Positions 9,509 to 17,148 are shown, counted from the stretch's first letter. The stretch: 64,000 bases of DNA from Sphingomonas rhizophila (GCF_014396585.1 NZ_CP060717.1:186001-250000), one strand, 5' to 3'. Made by a program: numbers and translations. Notes: generated from the sequence alone by a model not told the origin.

Positions 9509-9701
9509 CGCAGGCTCATCCCCAATCCCCCCTTATGCCGTTGATGCAGTGAAACCGGCAGCATGACACCAGCGCGACGGACACTTTCGTCAAGGAGCGA
9601 GGGCTTGAGTGCAAAGCTCAATCCGGCCGGAAGCTTCTCCTTAAAAATCTCCATCCCGCAGAGTATGCCGATGCCTCAGATCATGGGCAACTGATCGCGG
9701 A

Positions 9702-9738
9702 GCTAATGTCCGCAATGGGTCGAAGTCGGACGTTAGCC
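9702..9738 (+). repeat. Palindromic island repeat R7 (short form)
   Basis: GCTAATGTCCGC-AATGGGTCGAAG-TCGGACGTTAGCC: short single-module form with CTAA/TTAG ends. Confidence 0.9.
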
Positions 9739-10029
9739 ATTACCAAAGACGCAGGTCGTCGATCCGGAATTCATCCGGAATTCAATTGTCAGCCCTCTGC
9801 TCGGCGACGAATGAATGCAGCCGCTGCTTTCCCGAAATGGCGGCTAGTCTCCTTCGGCGCCACCATGACCACGGGCGGCGAGGAGGACAGCGAACGGGAT
9901 GACAGGCGGCTCGTTACTCACTCGATCAATGTCCGGCAAGCTCGCCTCGCTTCGCAGCAAAACGCAATTTGCATTAACCAAAAAATTAATGAGAATGAAC
10001 CGCCGAGTCGTTGCGTCAGGGGGAATGAT

Positions 10030-10746
10030 ATGCGTCGCTTTTTAGCCCAGCTGGGGTTGGCCGCTTTAGTCGTACCTGCAACTCCGTCGATTGCCGGTGA
10101 GATGGTCGTTCATACGAACCAATTTACAGCTGCATGGGAAGGAGCGTTTTTCCGCTTTGATCCAGCCATTGGGCAACTCACCGCAGTAAAGCTAGACGTC
10201 GATGTGCACGCGACGAGATGGTTCGATTACGTGCCTCCTGCTGATGGCAGCACCTCTGAGACGATCCAGTGGCAATTGGTCAGTCCAACCAACCTTGACG
10301 TTCACAATTCAAATTTTGTCAGGCAGGAGAACTTCAAGTTCGACCTCCTCGGGGAGGGCAGTGCTACACTGGCCCCCTACACGCTAGGTGTGGCGGTCGT
10401 GGACGCGCAATTTAGCTTTGCGATGAACCCGGCCCTTTACCAGACCGACCTGACCAACAACCCTTTTCCCAATTACGACTACGGGATAAATGACGATGGC
10501 GGCCTGGCTGGGGGCGACCTGATCTTCACTACAAGGGACGGAGTTCAGGCTCGCCAGCTCAGTTGCTTTTACACCTTCGGCCAATGCGGCAATCGGATCC
10601 TCTACACTCTGACATTTTCTTTCGTCCCTCACGGCGAGCCCGTCCCAGAACCTGGCACTTGGGCAATGATGCTCATTGGATTTGGAGCGATCGGCGCGAG
10701 CCTGAGGCGGAAGTCGCGCAACAACGCGAGCCCGGAACTAGCCTAA
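10030..10746 (+). CDS. PEPxxWA-CTERM sorting domain protein
   Basis: 238 aa. Signal peptide at residues 1-22 (MRRFLAQLGLAALVVPATPS...AGE). The C-terminus is the sphingomonad form of the PEP-CTERM tail: VPEPGTWAMMLIGFGAIG followed by basic residues RRKSR. Such proteins are exported, processed by an exosortase and anchored or shed at the cell surface. The middle 180 residues are probably beta-rich and not assignable. A good ribosome site (GGGGGAAT) precedes the ATG; longer upstream frames run through repeat R7 and are rejected. Its partner type at the right end of the window is the gene ending at 60285. Confidence 0.88.
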   Translation: MRRFLAQLGLAALVVPATPSIAGEMVVHTNQFTAAWEGAFFRFDPAIGQLTAVKLDVDVHATRWFDYVPPADGSTSETIQWQLVSPTNLDVHNSNFVRQENFKFDLLGEGSATLAPYTLGVAVVDAQFSFAMNPALYQTDLTNNPFPNYDYGINDDGGLAGGDLIFTTRDGVQARQLSCFYTFGQCGNRILYTLTFSFVPHGEPVPEPGTWAMMLIGFGAIGASLRRKSRNNASPELA

Positions 10747-10797
10747 GCAAGCTTCAGATCTTGATTCGGCTAGGCTGAGCCATTCTAGTGGTTAAAG

Positions 10798-11635
10798 GGG
10801 CTCTGTCAGACCAAATGCACCTCTGAGTAAGGATCGCAGGGTAGGGCGCTGCCATGCCCCGACCACGCAAACCTGCCAGCCCGTTCCGCTATTTCAACAG
10901 CTCGCCCGAGATCATCCGCTTGGCGGTGATGCTGTACGTCAAATACCCGCTTAGCTTGCGCAACGTCGAGGACCTGCTGGCCGAGCGCGGCATCGACGTC
11001 AGCTACGAGACCGTGCGCCACTGGTGGAACAGGTTCGGGCCGATGTTCGCCGCGGACATTCGCCGGCAGCGGGTGAGCGCGATGCGCGGGATGCGCCAGT
11101 GGCGCTGGCACCTCGACGAGATGTACGTGAAGGTGAACGGCGAGATGCGCTACCTGTGGCGCGCCGTCGACCACGAGGGCGAGATCCTCGAGAGCTTCGT
11201 CACCAAGGAGCGGGACAAGGCGGCGGCACTGAAGTTCATGAAGAAGGCGCTTAAGCGCCACGGGTCACCGGAAGCGATCACCACCGACGGCCTGCGCTCC
11301 TACAAGGCAGCGATGACCGAGCTCGGCAACCGGGACAAACAGGAGGTCGGACGCTGGGCCAACAACCGGGTGGAGAACAGTCACTTGAGCTTCCGAAGAC
11401 GCGAGCGATCGATGCTCAGGTTCCGGCGAATGAAGACACTTCAGAAGTTCGCATCCGTCCATGCCAACGTCCACAACCACTTCAACTCCGAACGCCACCT
11501 CGTCGACAGACAGACCTACAAGGCACTCCGCTCTGCCGCCCTGGCCGAGTGGCGGCAGCTTGCGGGCTAGGCACGCGCCTCAAAGACAGAACTGCGCGCA
11601 ATCGGAGAATTGTGCGACTTAGTCTGACAGCACCC
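10798..11635 (+). mobile_element. IS6-family insertion sequence, copy 1 (complete)
   Basis: About 838 bp. Left end GGGCTCTGTCAGACCAA and right end complement GGGTGCTGTCAGACTAA form imperfect terminal inverted repeats around one transposase. No 8-bp target duplication: the left flank reads GGTTAAAG and the right GCCCAACA, so the present flanks were probably joined by recombination or deletion. The right end truncates the minus-strand gene at 11636-12004. Confidence 0.9.
10854..11570 (+). CDS. IS6-family transposase
   Basis: 238 aa, full length for the family. N-terminal helix-turn-helix region (SLRNVEDLLAERGIDVSYET), then the DDE catalytic core: D in WRWHLDEMYV, D in TTDGLRSY, and E in NNRVENSHLSFRRRERSM. 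Catalyses replicative transposition with cointegrate formation. Near-identical full copies lie at 28659-29375 and, with a damaged start, 47548-48249. Looks intact and could supply activity to the other copies. Confidence 0.95.
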   Translation: MPRPRKPASPFRYFNSSPEIIRLAVMLYVKYPLSLRNVEDLLAERGIDVSYETVRHWWNRFGPMFAADIRRQRVSAMRGMRQWRWHLDEMYVKVNGEMRYLWRAVDHEGEILESFVTKERDKAAALKFMKKALKRHGSPEAITTDGLRSYKAAMTELGNRDKQEVGRWANNRVENSHLSFRRRERSMLRFRRMKTLQKFASVHANVHNHFNSERHLVDRQTYKALRSAALAEWRQLAG

Positions 11636-12004
11636 GCCCAACAGTTCCGCAAGCGCCTGTCGACCAAGGTGCAGCTTTACGCGCTCACCCTCCTCTTCCA
11701 ACTGCCACAAGTCCTTGGTGTCGTGACCATCAGTGGAAAGTTGCAACGAAACAGGCGCAATGATCTTGCGCCCGCCCAAAGGCGAAAACGGGCCGTTAAC
11801 CGTCCGCTCGGAAGGCTTCGTCAGGTTGAGTGTGCGCTTCGCTGGGTAGGTAGCTGCGCCGAGGAGCTCCACCAACCCAATCGTGCACTTCAGGCCCGCT
11901 TCGTCCGCATGGAAGTGCCAACCCTTTAGGCCGCTCTTTTCAGGCTTGTAGCGCCACAGGTGCACGACGCCCACTTGTCCCCACTGATTGATGGCATCCT
12001 TCAT
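11567..12004 (-). CDS. Hypothetical protein, C-terminus replaced by IS6 right end
   Basis: The frame reads from 12004 and about 123 residues belong to the host gene (MKDAINQWGQVGVVHLWRY..., GLKGWHFHADEAGLKCTIGL). From 11635 onward the codons are IS6 terminal sequence, so the natural C-terminus is lost and replaced by some 23 IS-encoded residues. No recognised family. The start is 40 bases from repeat R8. A cassette gene cut by the insertion. Confidence 0.55.
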   Translation of the reverse strand: MKDAINQWGQVGVVHLWRYKPEKSGLKGWHFHADEAGLKCTIGLVELLGAATYPAKRTLNLTKPSERTVNGPFSPLGGRKIIAPVSLQLSTDGHDTKDLWQLEEEGERVKLHLGRQALAELLGGCCQTKSHNSPIARSSVFEARA

Positions 12005-12045
12005 CGCGCGACCGTATCACAGTCGCGGAGGCGAGCCAGCCAATG

Positions 12046-12102
12046 GTCCGCTCCCCACCCATTGCCGCCGCGTCCGATAACGACCCATTGCGGACGCTAG
12101 CG
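12046..12102 (-). repeat. Palindromic island repeat R8 (long form, inverted)
   Basis: Reverse orientation: TCCGCTCCCCACCCATTGCC, then GCGTCCGATAACGACCCATTGCGGACGCTAG. Confidence 0.9.
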
Positions 12103-12123
12103 CGGCGCCGCATTATCTAACTC

Positions 12124-12621
12124 ATGGCTAGGTTTTGGCGAGCACTGCGGCGATTTTTGGGGTCAGCGCCGCAAAGTGGTTTGGCCGCCGAGGCAATCTC
12201 TGAGCGCCTCCTAGATCAGCGGCTTAGGAACCGCCTCATGGAGCAGGTTCTCAGTCATGCAGACTGGCAGGCAAGAGTTACTGAGTCCGATGTCTATGAG
12301 CATTTTGAAACTTTCTTCGACTTCTTCCCCTATGACGGAGAGCCCTATCCGAACGACGCGTTGACGAGAGACGAGCGAGCAGCCCTCACGGATGTCCATG
12401 CGCTGGTGAAGCAAGCCTATGACTGGCTGCCCCACCTCAAGCGGCGTCACGCGACGTGGGACGAATACATCGCCACCGGTTGGCCACAGCGCATTGAGCC
12501 GGTCGCGGACCAGACGCTGAAGCTTATGCTCAAGCGGGGTCGCTTCGCCGAAGACCGTGAGGAAGACGTGCCTTCCAGAAACGACGGATGGCCTTGGCAG
12601 GTGCGGTATGAGGCCGAGTAA
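12124..12621 (+). CDS. Hypothetical cytoplasmic protein
   Basis: 165 aa with no membrane segment; rich in Trp, Asp and Arg and probably all-helical (RLLDQRLRNRLMEQVLSHADW, then HFETFFDFFPYDGEPYPN). Starts 22 bases after repeat R8 and ends 28 bases before R9. Not assigned to a family. Confidence 0.6.
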   Translation: MARFWRALRRFLGSAPQSGLAAEAISERLLDQRLRNRLMEQVLSHADWQARVTESDVYEHFETFFDFFPYDGEPYPNDALTRDERAALTDVHALVKQAYDWLPHLKRRHATWDEYIATGWPQRIEPVADQTLKLMLKRGRFAEDREEDVPSRNDGWPWQVRYEAE

Positions 12622-12648
12622 GGGAACCTCAGCGTTCCGCTCGAACTT

Positions 12649-12684
12649 GCTGCGTCCGATATCGACCCATTGCGGACATTAGCC
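12649..12684 (-). repeat. Palindromic island repeat R9 (short, inverted)
   Basis: TGCGTCCGATATCGACCCATTGCGGACATTAG: reverse orientation of the core. Confidence 0.9.
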
Positions 12685-12704
12685 AGACTGATAACGCATC
12701 ACAC

Positions 12705-12974
12705 ATGGCGAGAAACGAAATTGGTCTGACTTTGCTGCAGTTGGAAGCGATCCTCGACCCGGTTCGCAAGATTGCGGAAGACGCAAAGCAGGGCCAGGGC
12801 GTCGATGTTGCCTTTGACGAAGGGCATCTGTTTGGGATCGGCTCGATAGTGCTCCTGCTGAAGCAGCGACTAAAAGATTTCGGGATTGATCCAGAGGAGA
12901 CAGCATTAGCTGGTTTGGACGAAGCGTGGTTCAGCGCGATCAGTGAAAAGATCGGCCCGCTCCCGCTCGCCTAG
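12705..12974 (+). CDS. Hypothetical small acidic protein
   Basis: 89 aa, acidic and helical (LTLLQLEAILDPVRKIAEDAK, IGSIVLLLKQRLKDFGIDPEE). The TAG stop is the left end of repeat R10. A single-gene segment between R9 and R10. No family recognised. Confidence 0.6.
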   Translation: MARNEIGLTLLQLEAILDPVRKIAEDAKQGQGVDVAFDEGHLFGIGSIVLLLKQRLKDFGIDPEETALAGLDEAWFSAISEKIGPLPLA

Positions 12975-13006
12975 CGTCCGCTTTCCACCCAAATCGGACG
13001 CTAGGG
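12971..13006 (-). repeat. Palindromic island repeat R10 (GATTTGGGTGG subtype, inverted)
   Basis: CTAGCGTCCGCTTTCCACCCAAATCGGACGCTAG, a near-perfect palindrome of the subtype found again, in opposite orientation, at 13750. The two bracket the tyrosine recombinase. It provides the stop codon of the upstream gene. Confidence 0.92.
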
Positions 13007-13153
13007 TGGGGCGCCCAAAACTTAAGGCCGCCGCATAGGAAACCGCTCGCACCCCACGAGCCTCGCAAACCGTAACATCAGGTGCGCGAAGCCAGCGACC
13101 GCAAGCCGCCCTAGATGAGCCTATTTTAGGCGCTCCAGCCGATTGGAGCAGCC

Positions 13154-13753
13154 ATGAACCACGAGACACCTTTACCCATTCGCGGCGGCGCCAAGCTGCC
13201 CCTGCGGCCGATGCATGTGTGGGGCATCCGTGTCAGATTGCAGGTGCAAGGCCGGGTGCGCGACCTGGCGCTCTTCGACATTGCTTTAGACAGTAAGCTG
13301 AGGGGCTGCGACATTGTCACCTTGCGCATTGGAGACGTGTTCGCGGCCGGCGCCCCAAGGAAGCGCGGGATGGTCGTCCAACAGAAGACGGGGCGGCCGG
13401 TGCATTTCGAAATCACCGAGCAGACGCGCCGCTCCCTGGCCGCTTGGCTGGAGCGCCGTGGCGGGAGTGTCGGAGATTGGTTGTTCCCCAGCCGTATGCA
13501 GCCTGGTGGTCACATTTCGACGCGCCAGTACTTTCGTCTGCTCAAGCAGTGGATCCGACTGATTGGATTAGAGGCATCTGGCTACGGAACGCACAGCCTG
13601 CGGCGGACCAAGGTCAGCCTGCTTTACAGAAAGACAGGCAACCTTCGAGCCTGTCAGCTTTTGCTTGGCCATACGAAGCTGGAGAGCACCGTGCGTTATC
13701 TAGGCGTCGAAGTGGATGATGCTCTGCAGCTATCCGAGGCGCTTGAACTCTAG
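13154..13753 (+). CDS. Short tyrosine recombinase/integrase (199 aa)
   Basis: Site-specific DNA recombinase consisting of the catalytic domain only, with no N-terminal core-binding domain. Catalytic residues visible: Arg50 (DSKLRGCD), Lys78 (QQKTG), His147/Arg150 (GTHSLRRTK), His173 (LLGHTK) and Tyr182 (STVRYLG). I recognise the family: roughly 200-aa integrases common on plasmids and islands of proteobacteria, usually opening P.PIRGGAKLPLRP.H.W. It is not an IntI-type integron integrase. Its TAG stop is the left end of repeat R11, and R10 lies about 150 bases upstream in opposite orientation. A candidate agent for moving the surrounding cassettes; that role is inference from position. Confidence 0.92.
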   Translation: MNHETPLPIRGGAKLPLRPMHVWGIRVRLQVQGRVRDLALFDIALDSKLRGCDIVTLRIGDVFAAGAPRKRGMVVQQKTGRPVHFEITEQTRRSLAAWLERRGGSVGDWLFPSRMQPGGHISTRQYFRLLKQWIRLIGLEASGYGTHSLRRTKVSLLYRKTGNLRACQLLLGHTKLESTVRYLGVEVDDALQLSEALEL

Positions 13754-13785
13754 TGTCCGATTTGGGTGGAAACCGGACGCTAGGC
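13750..13785 (+). repeat. Palindromic island repeat R11 (GATTTGGGTGG subtype)
   Basis: CTAGTGTCCGATTTGGGTGGAAACCGGACGCTAG. Mirror partner of R10 across the recombinase gene; supplies the stop codon of that gene. Confidence 0.92.
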
Positions 13786-14225
13786 TATTTGGGATCCTCG
13801 GGCCGGAGCACGTTGATCACGTTTTTTCCTCGACCCTCAAGAAATGTCAGATCAACTGACAATCTTCGCCCGTTGAGATCAAAGCTCTCCAGCGAATATC
13901 TGAGGAAGCCTCGTACCACTTTGGAACGCGCGACGTCCTGCATTTCCCGACCCGTCCCATCTGAAATGAAATTGGACGAGGCCGAAACGTCGCCCCGAAC
14001 GAGGCGGCGCATTGCTTTGAGAGAATAGCCAGAAATCCAGACAAGGATCGCCAACCAGAACACGATGGCTTCCAAAATCCACAATCGCCCACCAAAGGTA
14101 AAAACGTTTTCAGCGTCGATTGCCTCACCTCTCGCTCTCGGAAATGCCAGCGCCACCAGCAGCGCCACGATTGGGAATACAATCGCTAATGCGATCTTTC
14201 CGTAGTGAGGTTTCGAAGTGGACAC
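13785..14225 (-). CDS. Hypothetical membrane protein, two TM segments
   Basis: 146 aa. Hydrophobic segments at about residues 10-28 (IALAIVFPIVALLVALAF) and 48-68 (LWILEAIVFWLAILVWISGY), then a basic cytoplasmic-looking tail of some 75 residues. Its stop touches the end of R11 and its start is about 20 bases from R12. No family recognised. Confidence 0.6.
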   Translation of the reverse strand: MSTSKPHYGKIALAIVFPIVALLVALAFPRARGEAIDAENVFTFGGRLWILEAIVFWLAILVWISGYSLKAMRRLVRGDVSASSNFISDGTGREMQDVARSKVVRGFLRYSLESFDLNGRRLSVDLTFLEGRGKNVINVLRPEDPK

Positions 14226-14246
14226 GCATTGAACTTGGCAGCCAGT

Positions 14247-14320
14247 CCTAACGTCCGCAATGGGTCGAAAGCGGACGCGGCGGGAAGACGCGGCGGGAAT
14301 GAGTGGAAAGCGGACCTAAC
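14247..14320 (+). repeat. Palindromic island repeat R12 (long, with extra spacer unit)
   Basis: CTAACGTCCGCAATGGGTCGAAAGCGGACGC, a duplicated GGCGGGAA-type spacer, then GAGTGGAAAGCGGACCTAACG. Confidence 0.9.
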
Positions 14321-14338
14321 GGGTTGTAGCTACCCGGG

Positions 14339-14509
14339 GTGAGAAGAATCCTTCGACCTGACGGCTTCGCCATCGGATTATTCCTGGTCGGCTTAGTCGT
14401 GTTCTTTTTGCCGCTCATGTCGATGCCGGGCCTCATCGCCATGCTGTCGGCGCTTACCTACTGGATAACGATGGTGCTCTTCAAAGCTGCTCAGCGCCCA
14501 CGCGCCTGA
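14339..14509 (+). CDS. 56-aa hydrophobic small protein
   Basis: Reads from GTG 14339 to TGA 14507-14509. It begins VRRILRPDGFAIGLFLVGLV, continues with a hydrophobic run ending LPLMSMPGL and a second one (SALTYWITMVLF), and ends KAAQRPRA. Two predicted membrane helices with positive ends. It fills the whole space between repeats R12 and R13, where no other gene fits, and GGGG precedes the start. Codon use looks coding. Similar in style to the other membrane cassettes; no family recognised. Confidence 0.5.
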   Translation: MRRILRPDGFAIGLFLVGLVVFFLPLMSMPGLIAMLSALTYWITMVLFKAAQRPRA

Positions 14510-14516
14510 CTAAGAC

Positions 14517-14575
14517 TGACGTCCGCGATGGGTCGAATGCGGACGCGGTGGATTTGAGTGGAAAGCGAACAGCGG
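14517..14575 (+). repeat. Palindromic island repeat R13 (long form)
   Basis: TGACGTCCGCGATGGGTCGAATGCGGACGC, then TTTGAGTGGAAAGCGAACAG; the right arm is mutated. Confidence 0.85.
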
Positions 14576-14594
14576 CGGAACAGGATTCAATCAC

Positions 14595-15032
14595 TCAGTC
14601 GATGCTGATGACGCAGGTAGGTTCACATTGTTGCAGGCACGCGATGTGAACGTGCCCATTGCGGCTCGTGATTACAAAGTGGCGGAAGTGACTAGGTGTC
14701 CACGCACCGCCTTCGTGGGTCAGCTTCTCAACCCATGTTGACTGCAGCACCTCAAGGTATGGCCAACTGCCACTGTAGGGATACGGCGTTTCGAGCGGCA
14801 CGAAAACGCTATGCTCGCCAATCAAATCCATGTTTTCCTCGAACACGGCGAAAGAAAACGCCCCTTCGAAAATCAGGATGGCGCTCGCATCCCCTTCGCT
14901 GCGGTCTGTCGCATACGTAACTGTCGCAATAAGCCTCTGGTGTCCCGCTTGCCAGTTCAGATCAATGAGTGATGCCGGACGCTCGGGCAGTTCAGGACTG
15001 GGCACCCACTTGAGCAGCTTTGCATCGGTCAT
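14595..15032 (-). CDS. Hypothetical soluble cassette protein
   Basis: 145 aa from ATG 15032; the longer frame upstream translates repeat R14 and is rejected. No membrane segment; beta-rich and acidic, with several Trp (LLKWVPSPELPERPASLIDLNW, LEVLQSTWVEKLTHEGG). Its size, acidity and isolation resemble orphan immunity-type proteins, but no motif proves this. Bounded by R13 and R14. Confidence 0.6.
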   Translation of the reverse strand: MTDAKLLKWVPSPELPERPASLIDLNWQAGHQRLIATVTYATDRSEGDASAILIFEGAFSFAVFEENMDLIGEHSVFVPLETPYPYSGSWPYLEVLQSTWVEKLTHEGGAWTPSHFRHFVITSRNGHVHIACLQQCEPTCVISID

Positions 15033-15054
15033 TGATGGAGCATGCTTTGTGCAG

Positions 15055-15092
15055 CGAATGTCCGCAATGGGTCGAAAGCGGGCGCTGGGCCG
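15055..15092 (+). repeat. Palindromic island repeat R14 (short form)
   Basis: CGAATGTCCGCAATGGGTCGAAAGCGGGCGCTGGG; the right arm carries one change from consensus. Confidence 0.85.
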
Positions 15093-15160
15093 GAATAGCG
15101 GGAAGCTGGCAGATAGAAGGTGCAGTTGGCCCGCGCGGTTGGCGCGTGTAGCCACGTTGC

Positions 15161-15577
15161 ATGGACGACGACTTTACCTGCCTCAGGTTTGATTATGAGT
15201 TGGTGCACGGCCAGCCGGTGCGCAGCGTCGTGGGGGAACCGGCGGAGGGATGTGGCTACTGGCGCATCGGGATAGTCACGGACAATGGCACCATCTTGAT
15301 CTCCGTTGATGAAGACACTGATCAGGTGTGGGTTTCGCTCACTGCCAAGGAACTTACGACCGAAGATTGGAAGCCGGTGCCGTTTCTGCAGGACTGGCTG
15401 GGCCTTGAGTTGGGATGGTCGTGGGTTGGCATCAACTCACAAGGATACAAGGACACTTTCATCCTATCCTGCGCTGGAGTCGACCCTCAATGGGCGTTCG
15501 TAGGGGAAGGGTCTTCGCTGACTTGTTATCGTATGACCCAGACAAGGGAGCCCCTGGGCTCGCATCGCGACGAATGA
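15161..15577 (+). CDS. Hypothetical acidic soluble protein
   Basis: 138 aa, strongly acidic. A run of beta-type segments (YWRIGIVTDNGTILISVDEDTD, VWVSLTAKEL) is followed by LGLELGWSWVGINSQGYKDTF. The WSWVGIN.QGY.D pattern recalls small DUF proteins seen beside toxin or immunity genes, but I cannot name the family with certainty. The TGA stop lies at the left end of R15. Confidence 0.6.
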   Translation: MDDDFTCLRFDYELVHGQPVRSVVGEPAEGCGYWRIGIVTDNGTILISVDEDTDQVWVSLTAKELTTEDWKPVPFLQDWLGLELGWSWVGINSQGYKDTFILSCAGVDPQWAFVGEGSSLTCYRMTQTREPLGSHRDE

Positions 15578-15620
15578 CCGCGATTGGTCGTAATCGGACG
15601 CGGCAAGTTTGGAGTGTTAG
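15575..15620 (+). repeat. Palindromic island repeat R15 (GGCAAGTTTGGA subtype)
   Basis: GAATGACCGCGATTGGTCGT-AATCGGACGCGGCAAGTTTGGAGTGTTAGG. Diverged left arm. Confidence 0.75.
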
Positions 15621-15627
15621 GCGGTCG

Positions 15628-16107
15628 CTATCGTGCGAAGGCGGATTCGCTTCCGTCGCTAAGATGGAGTTCGCCACCCCTGACCGAGAACCAGCGGGCT
15701 GGTTCAATACGCCGATCGACAAGATGCCATCGTGGTTGGCCGTCAGTGGTAGCGAATGAAATGAAGCGCAGGCCCTGATCTGTCGCCACTTGAATCTCAG
15801 GCAACCTTCCGAACAACCTGATGCTTTCGACGTGCCCGCCGCGAAGTCGGGCGAAGGATGACTCCCAAAGCCCCTCCTCACTCCAGCTTCCGCTTAGAAT
15901 GTTGACGTCGTCTTCGATCCGCCAACTCCATTCCACGCTAAGGGACTGCTCTCCTATTGGTTGGGCCGGAGAGCCGTCTCGCTTTGTTCGTTCCGTGAGT
16001 TCGCCAAACTCGAGAAAGACAGCTGATCCGTGGCCGCGCCAAATGTGACTAATGGGCTGACCCGACAAGCTCTCGGCCAGAGCTTCAAACGTGGCTCTCG
16101 TGTCCAT
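15628..16107 (-). CDS. Hypothetical soluble cassette protein
   Basis: 159 aa from ATG 16107 (MDTRATFEALAESLSGQPIS). Beta-rich with several Trp: VEWSWRIEDDVNILSGSWSEE, then ESIRLFGRLPEIQVATDQGLRF and TTDGQPRWHLVD. The layout suggests a compact ligand- or protein-binding fold. Small single-domain proteins of this style are frequent among immunity-like families; that is inference only. The start is some 25 bases from R16. Confidence 0.6.
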   Translation of the reverse strand: MDTRATFEALAESLSGQPISHIWRGHGSAVFLEFGELTERTKRDGSPAQPIGEQSLSVEWSWRIEDDVNILSGSWSEEGLWESSFARLRGGHVESIRLFGRLPEIQVATDQGLRFISFATTDGQPRWHLVDRRIEPARWFSVRGGELHLSDGSESAFAR

Positions 16108-16130
16108 GATCTGCTGACTGCCCGAGCGGT

Positions 16131-16178
16131 TTAGCGTCCGCAATGGGTCGATATCGGACGCGGCAAGTTTGGGTGGCT
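16131..16178 (+). repeat. Palindromic island repeat R16 (GGCAAGTTTGG subtype)
   Basis: TTAGCGTCCGCAATGGGTCG-ATATCGGACGCGGCAAGTTTGGGTGG. Same subtype as R1, which precedes the paralogous gene at 4979. Confidence 0.9.
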
Positions 16179-16197
16179 GACGCTCAAACTGATGACT

Positions 16198-16491
16198 ATG
16201 GACGCGATGGTAGGGGATTTATGTTTGCCACGCGGGTACCGAAATGAGGGGTCCTACAATGACGGCTTCGGCGGTCCGGAACTCCTAGGATGTCTCGGCG
16301 GTATAGGTTGCTTCGTTCTTCTGGGCCTGCCTGCACTTTTCAGCGCAACGTGGAGCTTCCTACATGCCGTGGGAGACGGTGAATCTGGGGACGCAGTAAG
16401 TCTGGTCACTGCCCTTATTTTTGCGACCACAGTCACGGTCGTCGGTAGTTTTGCTGTTGCGAGGATTTCGCGCGACACTCGCGACGACTAG
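16198..16491 (+). CDS. Small membrane protein, cassette gene (copy 2)
   Basis: 97 aa from ATG 16198, aligned to the start of copy 1 at 4979. The two proteins differ at about 12 of 97 positions, mostly conservative changes in the hydrophobic segments. The flanking sequence is also shared: the GGCAAGTTTGG repeat subtype upstream and the CTAG-type long repeat downstream whose TAG is the stop codon. Function unknown; two membrane segments. Confidence 0.72.
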   Translation: MDAMVGDLCLPRGYRNEGSYNDGFGGPELLGCLGGIGCFVLLGLPALFSATWSFLHAVGDGESGDAVSLVTALIFATTVTVVGSFAVARISRDTRDD

Positions 16492-16535
16492 CGTCCGCAA
16501 TGGGTCGTTATCGGACGCGGCGGGAATGGGTGAAC
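16488..16535 (+). repeat. Palindromic island repeat R17 (long, right module decayed)
   Basis: CTAGCGTCCGCAATGGGTCG-TTATCGGACGCGGCGGGAATGGGTG, with the expected second GCGGAC arm replaced by AACGCAGC. Provides the stop codon of copy 2. Confidence 0.88.
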
Positions 16536-16602
16536 GCAGCAGCGACAGGATTGGTAGTCTCCAGTCGTTGCCAACCCTGATCTTCAAGCCCAGAAGCCGT
16601 TC

Positions 16603-17121
16603 ATGCGCATATCGGTCTTCGCTAACGGTCATTCCAAGCCGATCAAACTGACGATCTACCCAACTGGGGCGGAGTGGGAGATTCCCCATCTGGGTGAAGC
16701 TGGCGTGCGCTGCTCATGCGCCGAAACAAGTGATCGTTCGCACGTCTCCGTCGACGAGCACGGAATAGTCTTCTGGTGTGAGGATCCAGCAGTCGAAGTA
16801 GACGTCGTCTCTCCAACGCCTCTTCAAATGCTGCTTTGGGACATCTGTGTGAATGGAGGATGGTGTGGCGGATTGGTGGATGGAAAAATGACGCACGTCT
16901 ATGACCTATGGCCCGACACAGGCATCGTTTCGGCCCATGATTTTGCCCTCATGGTGGTGAAAGCGGACGGTGATGAGAAATGGGAAGGCGCCGCCCGACA
17001 TATCCCGTGGCTCGAAGACACGTTTGAGAAGCATCTTGGGGCGTCCTCCATCTCTGCGTCAAACCCCCAATGGACAGCAAGACGGCCGTTTGACCAACCC
17101 AAACCTATCGGCGCCTCATGA
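16603..17121 (+). CDS. Hypothetical soluble cassette protein
   Basis: 172 aa. Acidic, Trp- and Cys-containing protein with beta-type segments (ISVFANGHSKPIKLTIYPTG, VSVDEHGIVFWCEDPAVEVDVV) and a helical end. No membrane segment. Bounded by R17 and the degenerate R18, and its TGA lies in R18. Family not recognised. Confidence 0.58.
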   Translation: MRISVFANGHSKPIKLTIYPTGAEWEIPHLGEAGVRCSCAETSDRSHVSVDEHGIVFWCEDPAVEVDVVSPTPLQMLLWDICVNGGWCGGLVDGKMTHVYDLWPDTGIVSAHDFALMVVKADGDEKWEGAARHIPWLEDTFEKHLGASSISASNPQWTARRPFDQPKPIGAS

Positions 17122-17148
17122 CTGCGATGTGTCGAAGTTGGACGCTAC
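17116..17148 (+). repeat. Palindromic island repeat R18 (degenerate)
   Basis: TCATGACTGCGATGTGTCGAAGTTGGACGCTACC. Core recognisable but mutated; the right-end CTA gives the TAG stop of the minus-strand gene at 17145. Confidence 0.6.

Noticed and set aside
9706-10029. N-terminal extension of the PEP-CTERM gene
   Set aside because: The extra codons come from repeat R7 and non-coding sequence; the signal peptide and ribosome site place the start at 10030.
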